Positions 1 through 8,492 of a DNA stretch of 64,000 bases are shown piece after piece. A program made the translations under genes and the position numbers. Location of the stretch: positions 1-64,000 of the forward strand of contig NZ_JAKFGM010000003.1 of NCBI RefSeq assembly GCF_021502585.1. Direction: 5' to 3'. The notes under the pieces were generated by a model, which saw only the letters and a program-made list of their open reading frames with translations, had not been told where the DNA came from and made no database searches. This DNA comes from Sphingomonas cremea. Its GTDB lineage: Bacteria; Pseudomonadota; Alphaproteobacteria; Sphingomonadales; Sphingomonadaceae. How positions within the stretch are numbered: the stretch's first letter is position 1; each line of letters begins with the position of its first letter.

Positions 1-654
1 GGGCCAGTCAGCGGCGGCCCGTCGAGCGCCAGCGGAACCGAGGATGACGCGTCGATCGGCGGCAACGTCCCGGCCGCCAGCGACGTCGACGGCGATGCCC
101 TGACCTACCAGCTGGTTTCGGGATCGGTTAAGATAAACGGAGTGGCGGCCGCCGACGGCACCGTGACCCTCAACCCCGACGGCAGCTACAGCTACACGCC
201 GATTGCGGCCGACCAGGGATTGGACACCGGCGAGAGCAAGGTCATCACCTTCGACTATGTCGCCAACGACGGCACCGCCAATTCAGGCGCGGCGACGGTC
301 ACCATCACCGTCAACGGCGTCAACGACGCGCCGGTGACCGGCGGCAACGGCAGCGCCAGCGGTACCGAAAACGACGCCTCAATCGGCGGCAATGTTCCGG
401 CTGCTACCGATGTCGACGTCGAGCCATTGACCTACCAGCTGGTGGCCGGATCGGTGAAGATCAACGGAGTGGCGGCCGCCGACGGCACGGTGACCCCCAA
501 CCCCGACGGCAGCTACAGCTACACGCCGATCGCGGCCGACCAGGGGCTCGACACCGGCGAAAGCAAGGTCATCACCTTCAACTACGTCGCCAACGACGGC
601 ACCGCCAACTCGGCGGCGGCGACCGTGACGATCACCGTCAACGGCGTGAATGAC
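1..654 (+). repeat. Tandem 327-bp repeat inside the adhesin gene
   Basis: Two adjacent copies of a 327-bp (109-codon) unit, 1-327 and 328-654, match at nucleotide level except for scattered changes. Anchors are GGATCGGT at 121 and 448, and GTSAAYGACGC at 319 and 646. The window begins almost exactly at a repeat boundary, so more copies may lie upstream. Confidence 0.9.
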
Positions 655-3600
655 GCACCGGTTATCACGTCTAATGGCGGCGGAGACACGGCCAGCGTTT
701 CGGTCGCCGAAAATACGACGGCCGTAACCACGGTCGTCGCGACCGACGTCGATGTGGAGAACATCACCTATTCGATCGTCGGCGGAGCGGACTCCGCCAA
801 GTTCACGATCGATCCGAACACGGGCGCGCTTTCGTTCGTCAATGCTCCGGACTTCGAAAATCCGACCGACGTAGCCGGCGGATCGTCGGTTGCGGGAAAC
901 AACGTCTATGACGTGATCGTCCGCGCCTCGGATGGAACGGCAAGCGACGACCAGGCGATTGCCGTCACGGTCACGAATGCCGCGGAGAATGTGGCTCCGA
1001 CTGCAAATGCTGACACGCTTTGGGCGACCAACAACACTGCGGTCACTTTTTCGAATGACGTTCTTCTCAACAATGACACCGATCCGGACGGACTAGCGCT
1101 GACGCTGACCAGCCTGACGTTGGCTACCGGTTCACTGGGTAGTTCGATCGTCTTAAATTCCAATGGGACATTCACGTTCACGACGGGTGCTGGGGGAGGT
1201 CTCGTTCCAACGCCAACAGTGGTCACGCTGAACTACACTACTTCGGACGGCGCAGGTGGAACAGCTTCCGGCACGGTCACGCTAAACGTTGTAACCGGCG
1301 GAGCCGGTGCCCAGACTATCGATCTGTCAGCCCTATCATATCAAGGATCATACCTCGACGGCGGCGCAAATAACGACAATCTATCCGACGGCTCGGCGTT
1401 GGGCACGTTGGTTGGCGGTCTCAATAATGACACGCTCAATGGCAATGCGGGCAATGACCTGCTGATTGGCGGCGACGGAAACGACACGCTTAGTGGCGGC
1501 GACGGCAATGACATCTTGCGGGGTGGTCTCGGAAACAATGACTCCATGAACGGAGGCAATGGCACTGAGGATTTGCTCGACTTCTCTGACGGCACGGTTG
1601 GCATGACCTTTACGCTGGATCAGACCGCCGGATCACACTCGATCACCAACGATACCGCGGGCCTCGGCCAGAACGACACCTACCAAAACATGGAAGGTGT
1701 AATTGGAACAAACCTCAACGATACCATCACAGGCAGCAACACCGCGAACGACATCCTTCGCGGTGGAGGCGGTAATGATACATTGAACGGTGCTGGCGGT
1801 GTTGATCTGATCGATTTCAGGGAGGGCACCGCTGGGATCACCTTCACACTAGTCCAAAGTAGCGTCGGCACCGCCTTCAACGCTTCGGGCGCCGGGCTTG
1901 GCACCGACACCTACAGCAACATGGAAGGCGTGATCGGCACAGTCTTCGCCGACACGCTGACTGGTAGCTCGGGCAACGACATCCTTCGCGGCGATGGCGG
2001 AAATGATATTCTCGACGGCGCTGGCGGCAACGACACGCTCGTCGGCGGTACGGGCGCGGATACGCTGACGGGTGGTCTTGGCAACGACACGTTCGTCTTG
2101 AGTACGCCGCTCAACGCCGTGGATTCCATCACCGATTATGCAGCCGGCGACATTGTCGACATTACCGCGATCCTGAATGTCCCAGGTCCGGTCAATCCCA
2201 TCGCCGATGGCTATCTGAGGGTGACCACTACCGGTCTCATTCAGGTCGATCTCGACGGTGGCGGTAATAGCTGGGTCACCGTCAGCACCATCAACACTGG
2301 AGTCACTCCAACCATCCGCTACGTCGATGGCGGCGTGGTGACCGATATTGCGGTTGCGCCCGTCGCTCCCCCGATCGCGCTCGACCTCAATGGCGACGGC
2401 GTGGTCAGCTTCATCGGCACCGATGCCGGCGCACACTTCGACTATGGCGGTGGCACGGTGTCAACCGCATGGGTCGGGCCGCAGGACGGCATCTTGGTCC
2501 GCGACGCCAACCATGATGGGCTGGTCTCGGCCAACGAGATCGTCTTCGCAACCGACGGCAGCGACCTTGAAGGCCTGGCCCGCTACGACAGCAATGGCGA
2601 CGGCCAGCTCTCGGCCGCCGATGCCAACTTCGCCGAGTTCGGCGTGTGGCAGGACGCGGACAGCGACGGCCAGGTCGACGCGGGCGAGCTTCAGTCGCTT
2701 ACCGCTGAAGGCATTGCCAGCATCTCGCTCAGTTCCGACGGAGTCGGCTATTCGGCCGCCGGCGGAGACGTCAGCGTGGTCGGTACCGGCAGCTTCACCC
2801 GCACGGACGGCTCGACCGGGGTCCTGGCCGACGCAGTGTTCGCAACCGGCGGTCGCGTGGCGGAGGCCGAGCTTCGTACCGCAGCAGTCTCGGCCAATAG
2901 CAACGTCATCGCCGCCGCGGTCGCGGCGATGGGGTTTGCCGCCACTGCGGCCGCGGCGCATGAACCCGGCTCGCAAGGCAATCATGGGCAGCAAGGGGAA
3001 CAGGAATCCCTGCCGTCCCCGTCCATCGTTGCCGATCAGGCGGCGGATAGCTCTGCCGGACCGGTGCAGTTGGAAGCATTTGTCGCCGGCGCCAGCCAGG
3101 CTGCGGGTTCCGCCGCGCTCCACACCAGCGCCACTGCATCCTCCACCGACGCGAACCATTCGATCACCGGATCGGATGCAAGCGTACCCGCCGAGTTGGC
3201 TCCGCTAGCGGCGGGAACAGAGCCCCGGGGTTCGGACGCCTCGGGACCGGCGATCGCTCCGGCGATGGTAGCGATGCCATCGGCCGAAGCGCTCGTCGCG
3301 GCATTCGACGATGCCGGAACGGCGAAAGCCGCTGCGGGTGAAACCGCCGCGTCGGTGGTCGCCGAAGCGCTGGCTGACGGCAATCAGGGATCGGCCATCG
3401 ACGCCATCCTTGCGGCGACGCTCCCGTCAAATGCGAACAACGGCCAGGTCGATGCGGCGCAGGCCGCGTTCGCTGCGTTCGCCGGTCACGCTGGCCCGGC
3501 CGCCGCCGAATGGCATGGCAGCGGCTTCGGGTTCGGAATGGGCAATGCTCTGGGCGTCGAGCATGTCGCGCTGCACCCGGACATGCCCGCCCAGGCGTGA
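1..3600 (+). CDS. Large RTX/cadherin-repeat adhesin, 5'-truncated by the window edge
   Basis: The reading frame is open from base 1, so the N terminus lies outside the window; about 1,199 residues are visible. Domains in order: two nearly identical 109-residue VCBS/cadherin-like repeats (residues 1-218), a cadherin-type domain with AENT, DVDVEN and PDFENP motifs (about 220-325), a further Ig/cadherin-like domain with a DPDG motif (about 330-430), and three blocks of GGxGxDxL RTX calcium-binding nonapeptides (about 460-700). Then come EF-hand/dockerin-like loops (LDLNGDG, DANHDG, DSNGDG, DADSDG; about 790-890) and an Ala-rich tail. This is the architecture of calcium-dependent surface adhesins exported by type I secretion, whose signal lies at the C terminus. 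No transporter genes are in the window, so the exporter is inferred. Confidence 0.85.
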   Translation, partial: GPVSGGPSSASGTEDDASIGGNVPAASDVDGDALTYQLVSGSVKINGVAAADGTVTLNPDGSYSYTPIAADQGLDTGESKVITFDYVANDGTANSGAATVTITVNGVNDAPVTGGNGSASGTENDASIGGNVPAATDVDVEPLTYQLVAGSVKINGVAAADGTVTPNPDGSYSYTPIAADQGLDTGESKVITFNYVANDGTANSAAATVTITVNGVNDAPVITSNGGGDTASVSVAENTTAVTTVVATDVDVENITYSIVGGADSAKFTIDPNTGALSFVNAPDFENPTDVAGGSSVAGNNVYDVIVRASDGTASDDQAIAVTVTNAAENVAPTANADTLWATNNTAVTFSNDVLLNNDTDPDGLALTLTSLTLATGSLGSSIVLNSNGTFTFTTGAGGGLVPTPTVVTLNYTTSDGAGGTASGTVTLNVVTGGAGAQTIDLSALSYQGSYLDGGANNDNLSDGSALGTLVGGLNNDTLNGNAGNDLLIGGDGNDTLSGGDGNDILRGGLGNNDSMNGGNGTEDLLDFSDGTVGMTFTLDQTAGSHSITNDTAGLGQNDTYQNMEGVIGTNLNDTITGSNTANDILRGGGGNDTLNGAGGVDLIDFREGTAGITFTLVQSSVGTAFNASGAGLGTDTYSNMEGVIGTVFADTLTGSSGNDILRGDGGNDILDGAGGNDTLVGGTGADTLTGGLGNDTFVLSTPLNAVDSITDYAAGDIVDITAILNVPGPVNPIADGYLRVTTTGLIQVDLDGGGNSWVTVSTINTGVTPTIRYVDGGVVTDIAVAPVAPPIALDLNGDGVVSFIGTDAGAHFDYGGGTVSTAWVGPQDGILVRDANHDGLVSANEIVFATDGSDLEGLARYDSNGDGQLSAADANFAEFGVWQDADSDGQVDAGELQSLTAEGIASISLSSDGVGYSAAGGDVSVVGTGSFTRTDGSTGVLADAVFATGGRVAEAELRTAAVSANSNVIAAAVAAMGFAATAAAAHEPGSQGNHGQQGEQESLPSPSIVADQAADSSAGPVQLEAFVAGASQAAGSAALHTSATASSTDANHSITGSDASVPAELAPLAAGTEPRGSDASGPAIAPAMVAMPSAEALVAAFDDAGTAKAAAGETAASVVAEALADGNQGSAIDAILAATLPSNANNGQVDAAQAAFAAFAGHAGPAAAEWHGSGFGFGMGNALGVEHVALHPDMPAQA

Positions 3601-3839
3601 TGGCCCGGAGTGAGCGTGGTCGAGGCAATGCTTGACTAGTAGGAAGCTATTTCATTCCTGCGGGCAATGAGCAGCAGCCTTGCGTTCGCCCGCTATTTGA
3701 TCGCCCTTCTTCGCCATAACTTCGCAAAAATGGCGCCTCATCCCGAGACTTTTGTGAACTTAGTGAACGTAAGCCCTTCTCCCCGCCCGCCGTTCGTCCC
3801 TGCTGGCCGATCGCGCCGCAACGCCCTAAAGCAATTCCA

Positions 3840-4808
3840 ATGACGGTCGTTGCTGCATATCTTTATCGCGACGGGCACCGCATCCGCGAGGTCTCGATCG
3901 ACGAGCCCGTCGACTGCCGCGAGGACAAGAGCGAATTCGTTTGGATCGGCATCGCCGACCCGACCGAAGAGGAATTGCACTCCCTCGCCAATTGCTACCA
4001 CCTCCACCCGCTGGCGATCGAAGATGCGCTCAAGGCCAACCAGCTGCCCAAGATCGACGTGTACGACGATCAGCTGTTCGTCGTCGCCCGAACCGCGCAC
4101 CTGATGGAAGACCATATCGATTACGGCGAAACCGCCATCTTCGTCGGCCATAGCCACATTATCACTGTCCGCCACGGATCGACCCGCGCCCACACGGCAT
4201 TGCGCGCGCAATTGGAGCAATCGCCGCGCCTGCTGATGCACGGGGTCGATTATCTGCTCCATGCGATCCTCGACTACATCGTCGACGGCTATGTCCCGCT
4301 GATCGAAGACCTGGAGGAGGAAGTGCTGGAGATGGAGACCAAGGCCATCGACAGCTTCCTTGGCCGGCAAGAGGTCAACCGCATCTTCACCGTGCGCCGC
4401 GAGCTGATCCGGTTTCAGCGGGTGCTCGGGCCGATGGGCGAGGTGGCGCAGAAGCTGGTGCGGCAAGATCTGCCGTGCATCGACGCGGAGGCGCGCATCT
4501 ACTTCCGCGACGTTCAGGACCATATTCGCCGGGTCCAGGCGCGCGTCGATGGCCTTCGTGAGGTTCTGACCAGCGTGTTTGAGTTGAGCAGCCTGCTGGA
4601 GCAGCAGCGCACCGGTGCCATCACCCGACAACTGGCGGCATGGGCCGCGATCCTCGCGGTACCAACGGCGATCGCCGGCATTTACGGCATGAATTTCAAA
4701 TATATGCCGGAATTGTCGACCAAATATGGCTATTACGTCGTGGTCGCGATCATCGTCGCGATCTGCACCCTTCTCTACCGGCGGTTCCGGCGCGTGGGCT
4801 GGCTCTAG
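3840..4808 (+). CDS. corA: CorA-family magnesium/cobalt transporter
   Basis: A 322-residue protein of normal length for CorA channels, which carry Mg2+ and related divalent cations across the inner membrane as pentamers. The cytosolic N-terminal domain is acidic and helical (residues 1-255). The C terminus has two membrane helices, and the first ends in the signature YGMNF (about residues 281-285), the pore-loop motif of the family. The last helix ends in basic residues (RRFRR). The gene stands alone and converges on cmk: its TAG stop overlaps the cmk stop in a shared CTAG. The start ATG at 3840 has no strong ribosome-binding site, but the N terminus aligns well with the family. Confidence 0.93.
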   Translation: MTVVAAYLYRDGHRIREVSIDEPVDCREDKSEFVWIGIADPTEEELHSLANCYHLHPLAIEDALKANQLPKIDVYDDQLFVVARTAHLMEDHIDYGETAIFVGHSHIITVRHGSTRAHTALRAQLEQSPRLLMHGVDYLLHAILDYIVDGYVPLIEDLEEEVLEMETKAIDSFLGRQEVNRIFTVRRELIRFQRVLGPMGEVAQKLVRQDLPCIDAEARIYFRDVQDHIRRVQARVDGLREVLTSVFELSSLLEQQRTGAITRQLAAWAAILAVPTAIAGIYGMNFKYMPELSTKYGYYVVVAIIVAICTLLYRRFRRVGWL

Positions 4809-5458
4809 GCGCGAGCCTTGACGCGCGCCTCGACGAGCCCGATCGCGGCGGCAATGGCTTCTTCGATGCTCATCTCGCTGGTGTCGAGCAGTTCGGCATC
4901 TTCGGCCTTCGCCAATGGCGCTGCTTCCCGCCCGCTGTCCCGCTCGTCCCGTGCTCGGATGTCGATCAGCACATCCTCATAATGGGAGGGCATTCCGCGG
5001 GCGAGCAGCTCGGCGACACGACGGCGGGCACGAACTTCGGGCGAAGCAGTGACGAACAGTTTGGCAGTCGCGTGGGGAGCAATGACGGTGCCGATGTCAC
5101 GACCGTCGAGCACCGCGCCGTCGGCCCCCGCCGCGAAGCTCCGCTGCCGTTCCAGCAGTGCCGCGCGAACGCCCGGATAGGCCGAAATGCGGCTGGCGAT
5201 CGAACTCACCACCTCGCTTCGAAGCTCTTCGTCGGTCGGGTCGATTTGGGCGACCCCGTCGCAAGCGCGAACCGCTTCGAATTCGCTTCCCGGATCGCCG
5301 CCGAAGCGGAACATGCTGAGGGCGACGGCCCGGTAAAGCATCCCCGTGTCCATGTGCGGCAGGCCGAAGTGCCTGGCCAGCGCCCGGGCGATGGTCCCCT
5401 TGCCGCTGGCGGCGGGACCGTCGACGGCGATGACGATGGGGTTGGCGGGTCGGTTCAT
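4805..5458 (-). CDS. cmk: Cytidylate kinase
   Basis: 217 residues. Phosphorylates CMP and dCMP with ATP in pyrimidine nucleotide metabolism (cytosol). The P-loop GPAASGKGT is at residues 12-20, followed by the HMDTG substrate-binding motif and DGRDIGTV. The open frame extends 48 codons further upstream, but that extension is not family-like; the ATG at 5458 starts MNRPANPIVIAVDGPAASGKG, the expected N terminus. In many alphaproteobacteria cmk lies between aroA and rpsA. Here it is divergent from the TIGR02300 gene and neither partner is adjacent, which suggests a rearrangement. Confidence 0.95.
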   Translation of the reverse strand: MNRPANPIVIAVDGPAASGKGTIARALARHFGLPHMDTGMLYRAVALSMFRFGGDPGSEFEAVRACDGVAQIDPTDEELRSEVVSSIASRISAYPGVRAALLERQRSFAAGADGAVLDGRDIGTVIAPHATAKLFVTASPEVRARRRVAELLARGMPSHYEDVLIDIRARDERDSGREAAPLAKAEDAELLDTSEMSIEEAIAAAIGLVEARVKARA

Positions 5459-5561
5459 GCTTGCGGCGCTTTGACAGGGGCTTGGCGGTATGGCAAGGCG
5501 CCCGCCGATCCGGCATGGGCCCGACGCGGTGCCCGCCAACTCACCATGGAGAACTGACCCA

Positions 5562-5879
5562 ATGGTCAATCCCGAATGGGGCACCAAGCGTAGCTGCCCC
5601 AAATGCTCGACCCGCTTTTACGATCTCGGCAAGGATGATCCGGTTACCTGCATCAATTGCGGCAACGCCTGGCTGCCCGAGCCAGTGCTGAAGTCGAAGC
5701 AGCCGCTGCCATTCGAAGTCGCCGCGCCCGAGAAGGTCAAGGAAGCCGACGAGGACCTGGCCGCCGAGGAACTGGTTCCCGACGAAGATGAGGAGCCGAG
5801 CGCCGACGACGAGGTTGACCTGGCCACTGGCGAGGATGACCTGGGAGTCACGACCGGCGACGGCGATGAGGAAAGTTAA
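5562..5879 (+). CDS. TIGR02300 family zinc-ribbon-like protein
   Basis: 105 residues. The N terminus has two Cys pairs (CPKC at about 11-14 and CINC at about 29-32) around the FYDLGKDDP motif that defines the TIGR02300/FYDLN family, so a small zinc ribbon is likely. The rest is a highly acidic tail of Glu and Asp. The family is nearly confined to alphaproteobacteria and has no established function. The start ATG at 5562 has a GGAG ten bases upstream. The gene is divergent from cmk, and a structured non-coding stretch and tRNA-Ala follow. Confidence 0.9.
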   Translation: MVNPEWGTKRSCPKCSTRFYDLGKDDPVTCINCGNAWLPEPVLKSKQPLPFEVAAPEKVKEADEDLAAEELVPDEDEEPSADDEVDLATGEDDLGVTTGDGDEES

Positions 5880-5882
5880 GGC

Positions 5883-5974
5883 GTCCGGGGGTTGAATTTT
5901 CCCGTTGGCAGACGGGAAAGCATCCCCTAAAGGCGCCTCCGGACAGGGTCCCATCAAAGTAATACTTTGATGGG
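5883..5974 (+). other. Highly structured intergenic stretch before tRNA-Ala (possible RNA element)
   Basis: Several nested inverted repeats lie in under 100 bases. GTCCGG (5883-5888) pairs with CCGGAC (5939-5944). Inside it, TTTCCCGT pairs with ACGGGAAA around a six-base loop. Immediately downstream a perfect 11-bp hairpin has arms CCCATCAAAGT (5950-5960) and ACTTTGATGGG (5964-5974) around an AAT loop. There is no U tract, so it does not look like a simple terminator. It may be the 3' end of the TIGR02300 transcript, a tRNA leader or a small RNA; the sequence does not decide. Confidence 0.4.
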
Positions 5975-5983
5975 TACCGGGAC

Positions 5984-6059
5984 GGGGCCGTAGCTCAGCT
6001 GGGAGAGCGTCGCAATGGCATTGCGAAGGTCAGGGGTTCGATCCCCCTCGGCTCCACCA
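5984..6059 (+). tRNA. tRNA-Ala (anticodon GGC)
   Basis: A full 76-nt cloverleaf can be folded. The acceptor stem GGGGCCG/CGGCTCC includes the G3-U70 wobble pair that identifies alanine tRNAs. The D-arm, a five-pair anticodon stem with loop ATGGCAT (anticodon GGC), a T-arm AGGGG/CCCCT with loop TTCGATC, and an encoded CCA end follow. Confidence 0.97.
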
Positions 6060-6088
6060 TCCGTCCAGAATGTCGCGGAAATCCGGTG

Positions 6089-6116
6089 ATGCCCGGGTTC
6101 GACCCAAAGCGGGCAT
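6089..6116. terminator. Hairpin between tRNA-Ala and the converging hypothetical gene
   Basis: ATGCCCG (6089-6095) pairs with CGGGCAT (6110-6116) around a 14-base loop. It lies between convergent units, as a bidirectional stop would, but neither side has a clear U tract. Confidence 0.35.
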
Positions 6117-6139
6117 TGTCGCGATCTTGATTGGCCGTC

Positions 6140-6673
6140 TCAGTTAACCGATTCAGGGACCTTCTCGACCCATTCCGGAAAGAACGCCGCTTCCCGGCTC
6201 GACCAGCCGGGAGCCGTCGCCTCATGAGATTTGATTGATCCCAAAAGCGTCTTGCGCGAATCCGGATGAAGAAATGGCAGTGCGGCAGCGGCGCAGAAGA
6301 CGCTCGGCAGCCAAGGCCGAATGGTTGGACCGATCAGTCGCTCGTACAGAAACCGATATGCCGCGAAGCTTGCGATCTTGCCTTCTTCAAGGTCTCGGGC
6401 GGACAGGGCGATTAGCGGGCCGATGAACAACTCTGTGTCGTCCAATCCGATGTCGTCCGGGACACAGGCGCGGATGAGGTCGAGAATCCGGTAGCGCTTT
6501 GACTGTTCCGCGATTTTGGCGGCTTCGACGGGACGACGGGCCCAGCATTCGACCGCGTCACGCCGGCCGAGGCCGACGTCGAGCGACCGGCGGATGAAGC
6601 GCTGCTCGGCCGCGGTGAAAGTCGCGAACTCCTTCATTTCGGACAGCATCCGGGAGGATAAATCCTGGGTCAT
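6140..6673 (-). CDS. Hypothetical cytosolic protein
   Basis: 177 residues; no domain recognised. The frame continues upstream to 6940, but that part overlaps the YHS gene. The ATG at 6673 is preceded by AAAGGAG eight bases away, so the protein begins MTQDLSSRMLSEMKEF. It is rich in charged helical sequence with no signal peptide or clear membrane segment. A tryptophan-rich C-terminal third contains RPWLPSVFCAAAALPFLHP. It sits downstream of the bufferin operon in the same direction, separated by a hairpin terminator. Its leader contains a 25-bp motif also present in the bufA1 leader, which hints at a shared regulon. Confidence 0.65.
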   Translation of the reverse strand: MTQDLSSRMLSEMKEFATFTAAEQRFIRRSLDVGLGRRDAVECWARRPVEAAKIAEQSKRYRILDLIRACVPDDIGLDDTELFIGPLIALSARDLEEGKIASFAAYRFLYERLIGPTIRPWLPSVFCAAAALPFLHPDSRKTLLGSIKSHEATAPGWSSREAAFFPEWVEKVPESVN

Positions 6674-6732
6674 CGTCGACTCCTTTAGAAGCGGTTCGAC
6701 GATCATTTTCCCGGATCTAGCGGCGCGGTTCC

Positions 6733-6757
6733 AATGCCGCTCTCGCATCATATCGAT
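6733..6757 (-). promoter_or_regulatory. 25-bp leader motif, copy 1 (shared with the bufA1 leader)
   Basis: The plus-strand sequence begins AATGCCGCT and ends TCGAT. It matches 9680-9704 at 21 of 25 positions. Both copies lie 60-90 bases upstream of a minus-strand start codon, in the same orientation. The role is unknown. Confidence 0.5.
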
Positions 6758-6797
6758 AAAGTGAAAGTGGGAGGCAGGGGATCCACCCGCCTCCCAC
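6757..6797 (-). terminator. Hairpin after the YHS gene
   Basis: GTGGGAGGC (6767-6775) pairs with GCCTCCCAC (6789-6797), just past the YHS stop at 6802. Reading on the minus strand, it is followed by the T-rich stretch TTTCACTTTATC. This is a plausible, moderately strong terminator closing the bufferin operon. Confidence 0.65.
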
Positions 6798-6801
6798 CTG
6801 G

Positions 6802-7278
6802 TCAGTTGTTTTGGTTGTTGGTCAGCACTTTTGGCCAGTTGGCCTGGCCGCGCCGGATCGCATCGTCCTGGTCGGCTTCCCACAACTCCTTCGCCCGGGC
6901 GTTGAAATTTAGATACAGCTTTCCGTCGACAATCTTCCACTGCTCGGGGTCGCCCGGGGCGATGTAGCCCTGGCTCACCGCCCAGGCGCAGTAGCCGCCG
7001 AACTGCGGTTCATATACTGCCGGATCGGCCTTGAACTTGGCCAGTGCAGCCGCCGATGCAAATTGCCAGGTCGCACCTTTGTACTGGGTCTGGTGCGCCT
7101 TGCTGCCTCGCAACGGCCGGCCCTGGAGGAAATAGGCGGTGACGTCGTAACCGCGAGCGGCAAGATGATCCGCCTCGACGCTGATCTCCGGCGCGGGGCT
7201 GTTGGCCGCCTGGGCCGCCGCGGGCAATGGGGCCGCCAAAAGGGCAAGCGACGTCAGGCGCAGAAACAAGGAACGCAT
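6802..7278 (-). CDS. Secreted YHS-domain protein, last gene of the bufferin operon
   Basis: 158 residues with a clear Sec signal peptide (MRSLFLRLTSLALLAAPLPAAAQA). The mature part is a YHS domain: GYDVTAYF near the start, then a central YKGATWQFASAAALAKFKADP and FGGYCAWAVSQG with the single conserved Cys, ending DGKLYLNFN. YHS domains occur in metal-handling proteins; periplasmic copies of this type are common but little studied. The open frame begins at a TTG (7290), but GGAG lies correctly before the ATG at 7278. It follows the doxX gene by 24 bases on the same strand, so cotranscription with the bufferin genes is likely and a metal-related role is inferred. Confidence 0.85.
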   Translation of the reverse strand: MRSLFLRLTSLALLAAPLPAAAQAANSPAPEISVEADHLAARGYDVTAYFLQGRPLRGSKAHQTQYKGATWQFASAAALAKFKADPAVYEPQFGGYCAWAVSQGYIAPGDPEQWKIVDGKLYLNFNARAKELWEADQDDAIRRGQANWPKVLTNNQNN

Positions 7279-7302
7279 ATCATTCTCCAAATGGTAGGTG
7301 GG

Positions 7303-7758
7303 TCAGGAAATCCGGAGCAGCCGGTCGAGCGACCAATTGCCGCCGCCGAGCGCGATGAGCGGCAGCATCAACCCAGCCCAGCTGAGATGAGTCGGCCAGG
7401 CGTCGGGATAGACGAAGGTCTGGATGACCAGCGTCATGCCGAGCAGCGCGGCGGCCGACAGGCGGGTGAAAAGGCCGAGCACCAGTAGGACCGGGAATAG
7501 GTGCTCGGCCCCCGCCGCCATGTAGGCGGCGAGCTCGGGAGGCAGGAGTGGCAGCGCATATTCGCTGCGAAACAACTCGATGGTGGTGTCGGGGATCGTG
7601 AAAATCCCTTCGACTTTGGTCCTGCCAGACTGAAAGAAGACCGCCGCGATTCCCAGGCGTTGCACTAGCAAAAGGGCTGAAGCCGGCAGCGCGTGCTCCG
7701 CCAAATCGGTCAGCAGTTGGTAGCGCGATCGGGGTTCGGATTGAGCGATCGTGGCCAT
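7303..7758 (-). CDS. DoxX-family membrane protein of the bufferin operon (BufD-like)
   Basis: 151 residues with about four hydrophobic segments, as in DoxX/DoxD proteins: [50 protein letters not shown] and [13 protein letters not shown]. DoxX proteins often accompany bufAB genes in proteobacteria, and their role there is unproven. An in-frame ATG at 7782 exists, but AGGAGAGG stands just before the ATG at 7758. The gene follows bufC by 20 bases. Confidence 0.88.
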   Translation of the reverse strand: MATIAQSEPRSRYQLLTDLAEHALPASALLLVQRLGIAAVFFQSGRTKVEGIFTIPDTTIELFRSEYALPLLPPELAAYMAAGAEHLFPVLLVLGLFTRLSAAALLGMTLVIQTFVYPDAWPTHLSWAGLMLPLIALGGGNWSLDRLLRIS

Positions 7759-7778
7759 GAAATGGTCCTCTCCTTTGG

Positions 7779-8492
7779 TCATTGAATGATGATGGCGCCG
7801 GATGCGACGGCACGATGAAGAAGCTCGGAAACATCGGCTCGCGGAAATTCTGCCGCGACTGCGGATACAACCTCGGCAACTGGCGCGGGTGCGACGCAAG
7901 CCAGCAATAGACGGTAGTAGGGAGCATCGATGAGTTCGGCTCGAACCGAAAGCCCCGGTCGGGTGAACAGCGCCCATTCGTCGGCCCACACCGGGTCCAG
8001 CTCGACAAGGCCGTGCGGATTGCGGTGGGCCTGCCAGATGCTCATCGCCGGCATCGCCAGCCAGGCGAAACGCGTCGCGGGGTGAAGCGCGACCCTCGAT
8101 CCGCGGCTGTAGGATCGCTCGATGCCGGCCGGTTCGGATGCAAGGAAGGATTCGAGCCACAGCCGATCGAGCCGAGCGACATCGGCCAGATACGGCAACT
8201 CTCCGGTCCACGATTGACGCGCGAGAAAGGTGGCGAACTCGCCGCCATATTCGGACAGGACCGGGCCTCGCGGCGGATGCTCCCGGCGATAGTCGAGCGC
8301 GACTTGGGTGAACATCTCCTCGCCGACCAGCATGTCGACCGTCGGGTAGGCGGCACGAAGCGCTTCGACCGCACCGCGAGCGCAGGTGTTGCGATAGACT
8401 GCGAAAGCCTTTTGGCCGGACAATCTGTCGAACGAGTCATCGTCGAGGATGGCCCGGGCGAAATTGGCCTGGAAATCGGCGAGGTCAGGCAT
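7779..8492 (-). CDS. bufC: BufC/HvfC-family (DUF2063) partner of the MNIO enzyme
   Basis: 237 residues. The N-terminal DUF2063 domain has the family pattern [13 protein letters not shown] and the VYRNT motif (about residues 32-36), followed by [16 protein letters not shown]-terminal winged-helix-like part carries FTRPGLSV. In characterised bufferin and related systems this protein works with the DUF692 enzyme on the precursor peptide, probably for recognition or delivery; the older label of DNA-binding protein is misleading. The gene overlaps bufB by 8 bases, which indicates translational coupling. Confidence 0.88.
   Translation of the reverse strand: MPDLADFQANFARAILDDDSFDRLSGQKAFAVYRNTCARGAVEALRAAYPTVDMLVGEEMFTQVALDYRREHPPRGPVLSEYGGEFATFLARQSWTGELPYLADVARLDRLWLESFLASEPAGIERSYSRGSRVALHPATRFAWLAMPAMSIWQAHRNPHGLVELDPVWADEWALFTRPGLSVRAELIDAPYYRLLLACVAPAPVAEVVSAVAAEFPRADVSELLHRAVASGAIIIQ

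Noticed and set aside
1-654. CRISPR-like array from the repeats
   Set aside because: Units are 327 bp, contiguous and coding; there are no short repeats with unique spacers.
3738-4631. 297-codon minus-strand frame opposite corA
   Set aside because: It mirrors corA, has no domain and no binding site; corA has full family motifs.
4640-5557. 305-codon plus-strand frame across the end of corA and cmk
   Set aside because: Antisense to cmk, whose motifs are complete; its composition is typical of a shadow frame.
6140-6940. Longer start (6940) for the hypothetical gene
   Set aside because: The extension overlaps the YHS gene; ATG 6673 has AAAGGAG upstream.
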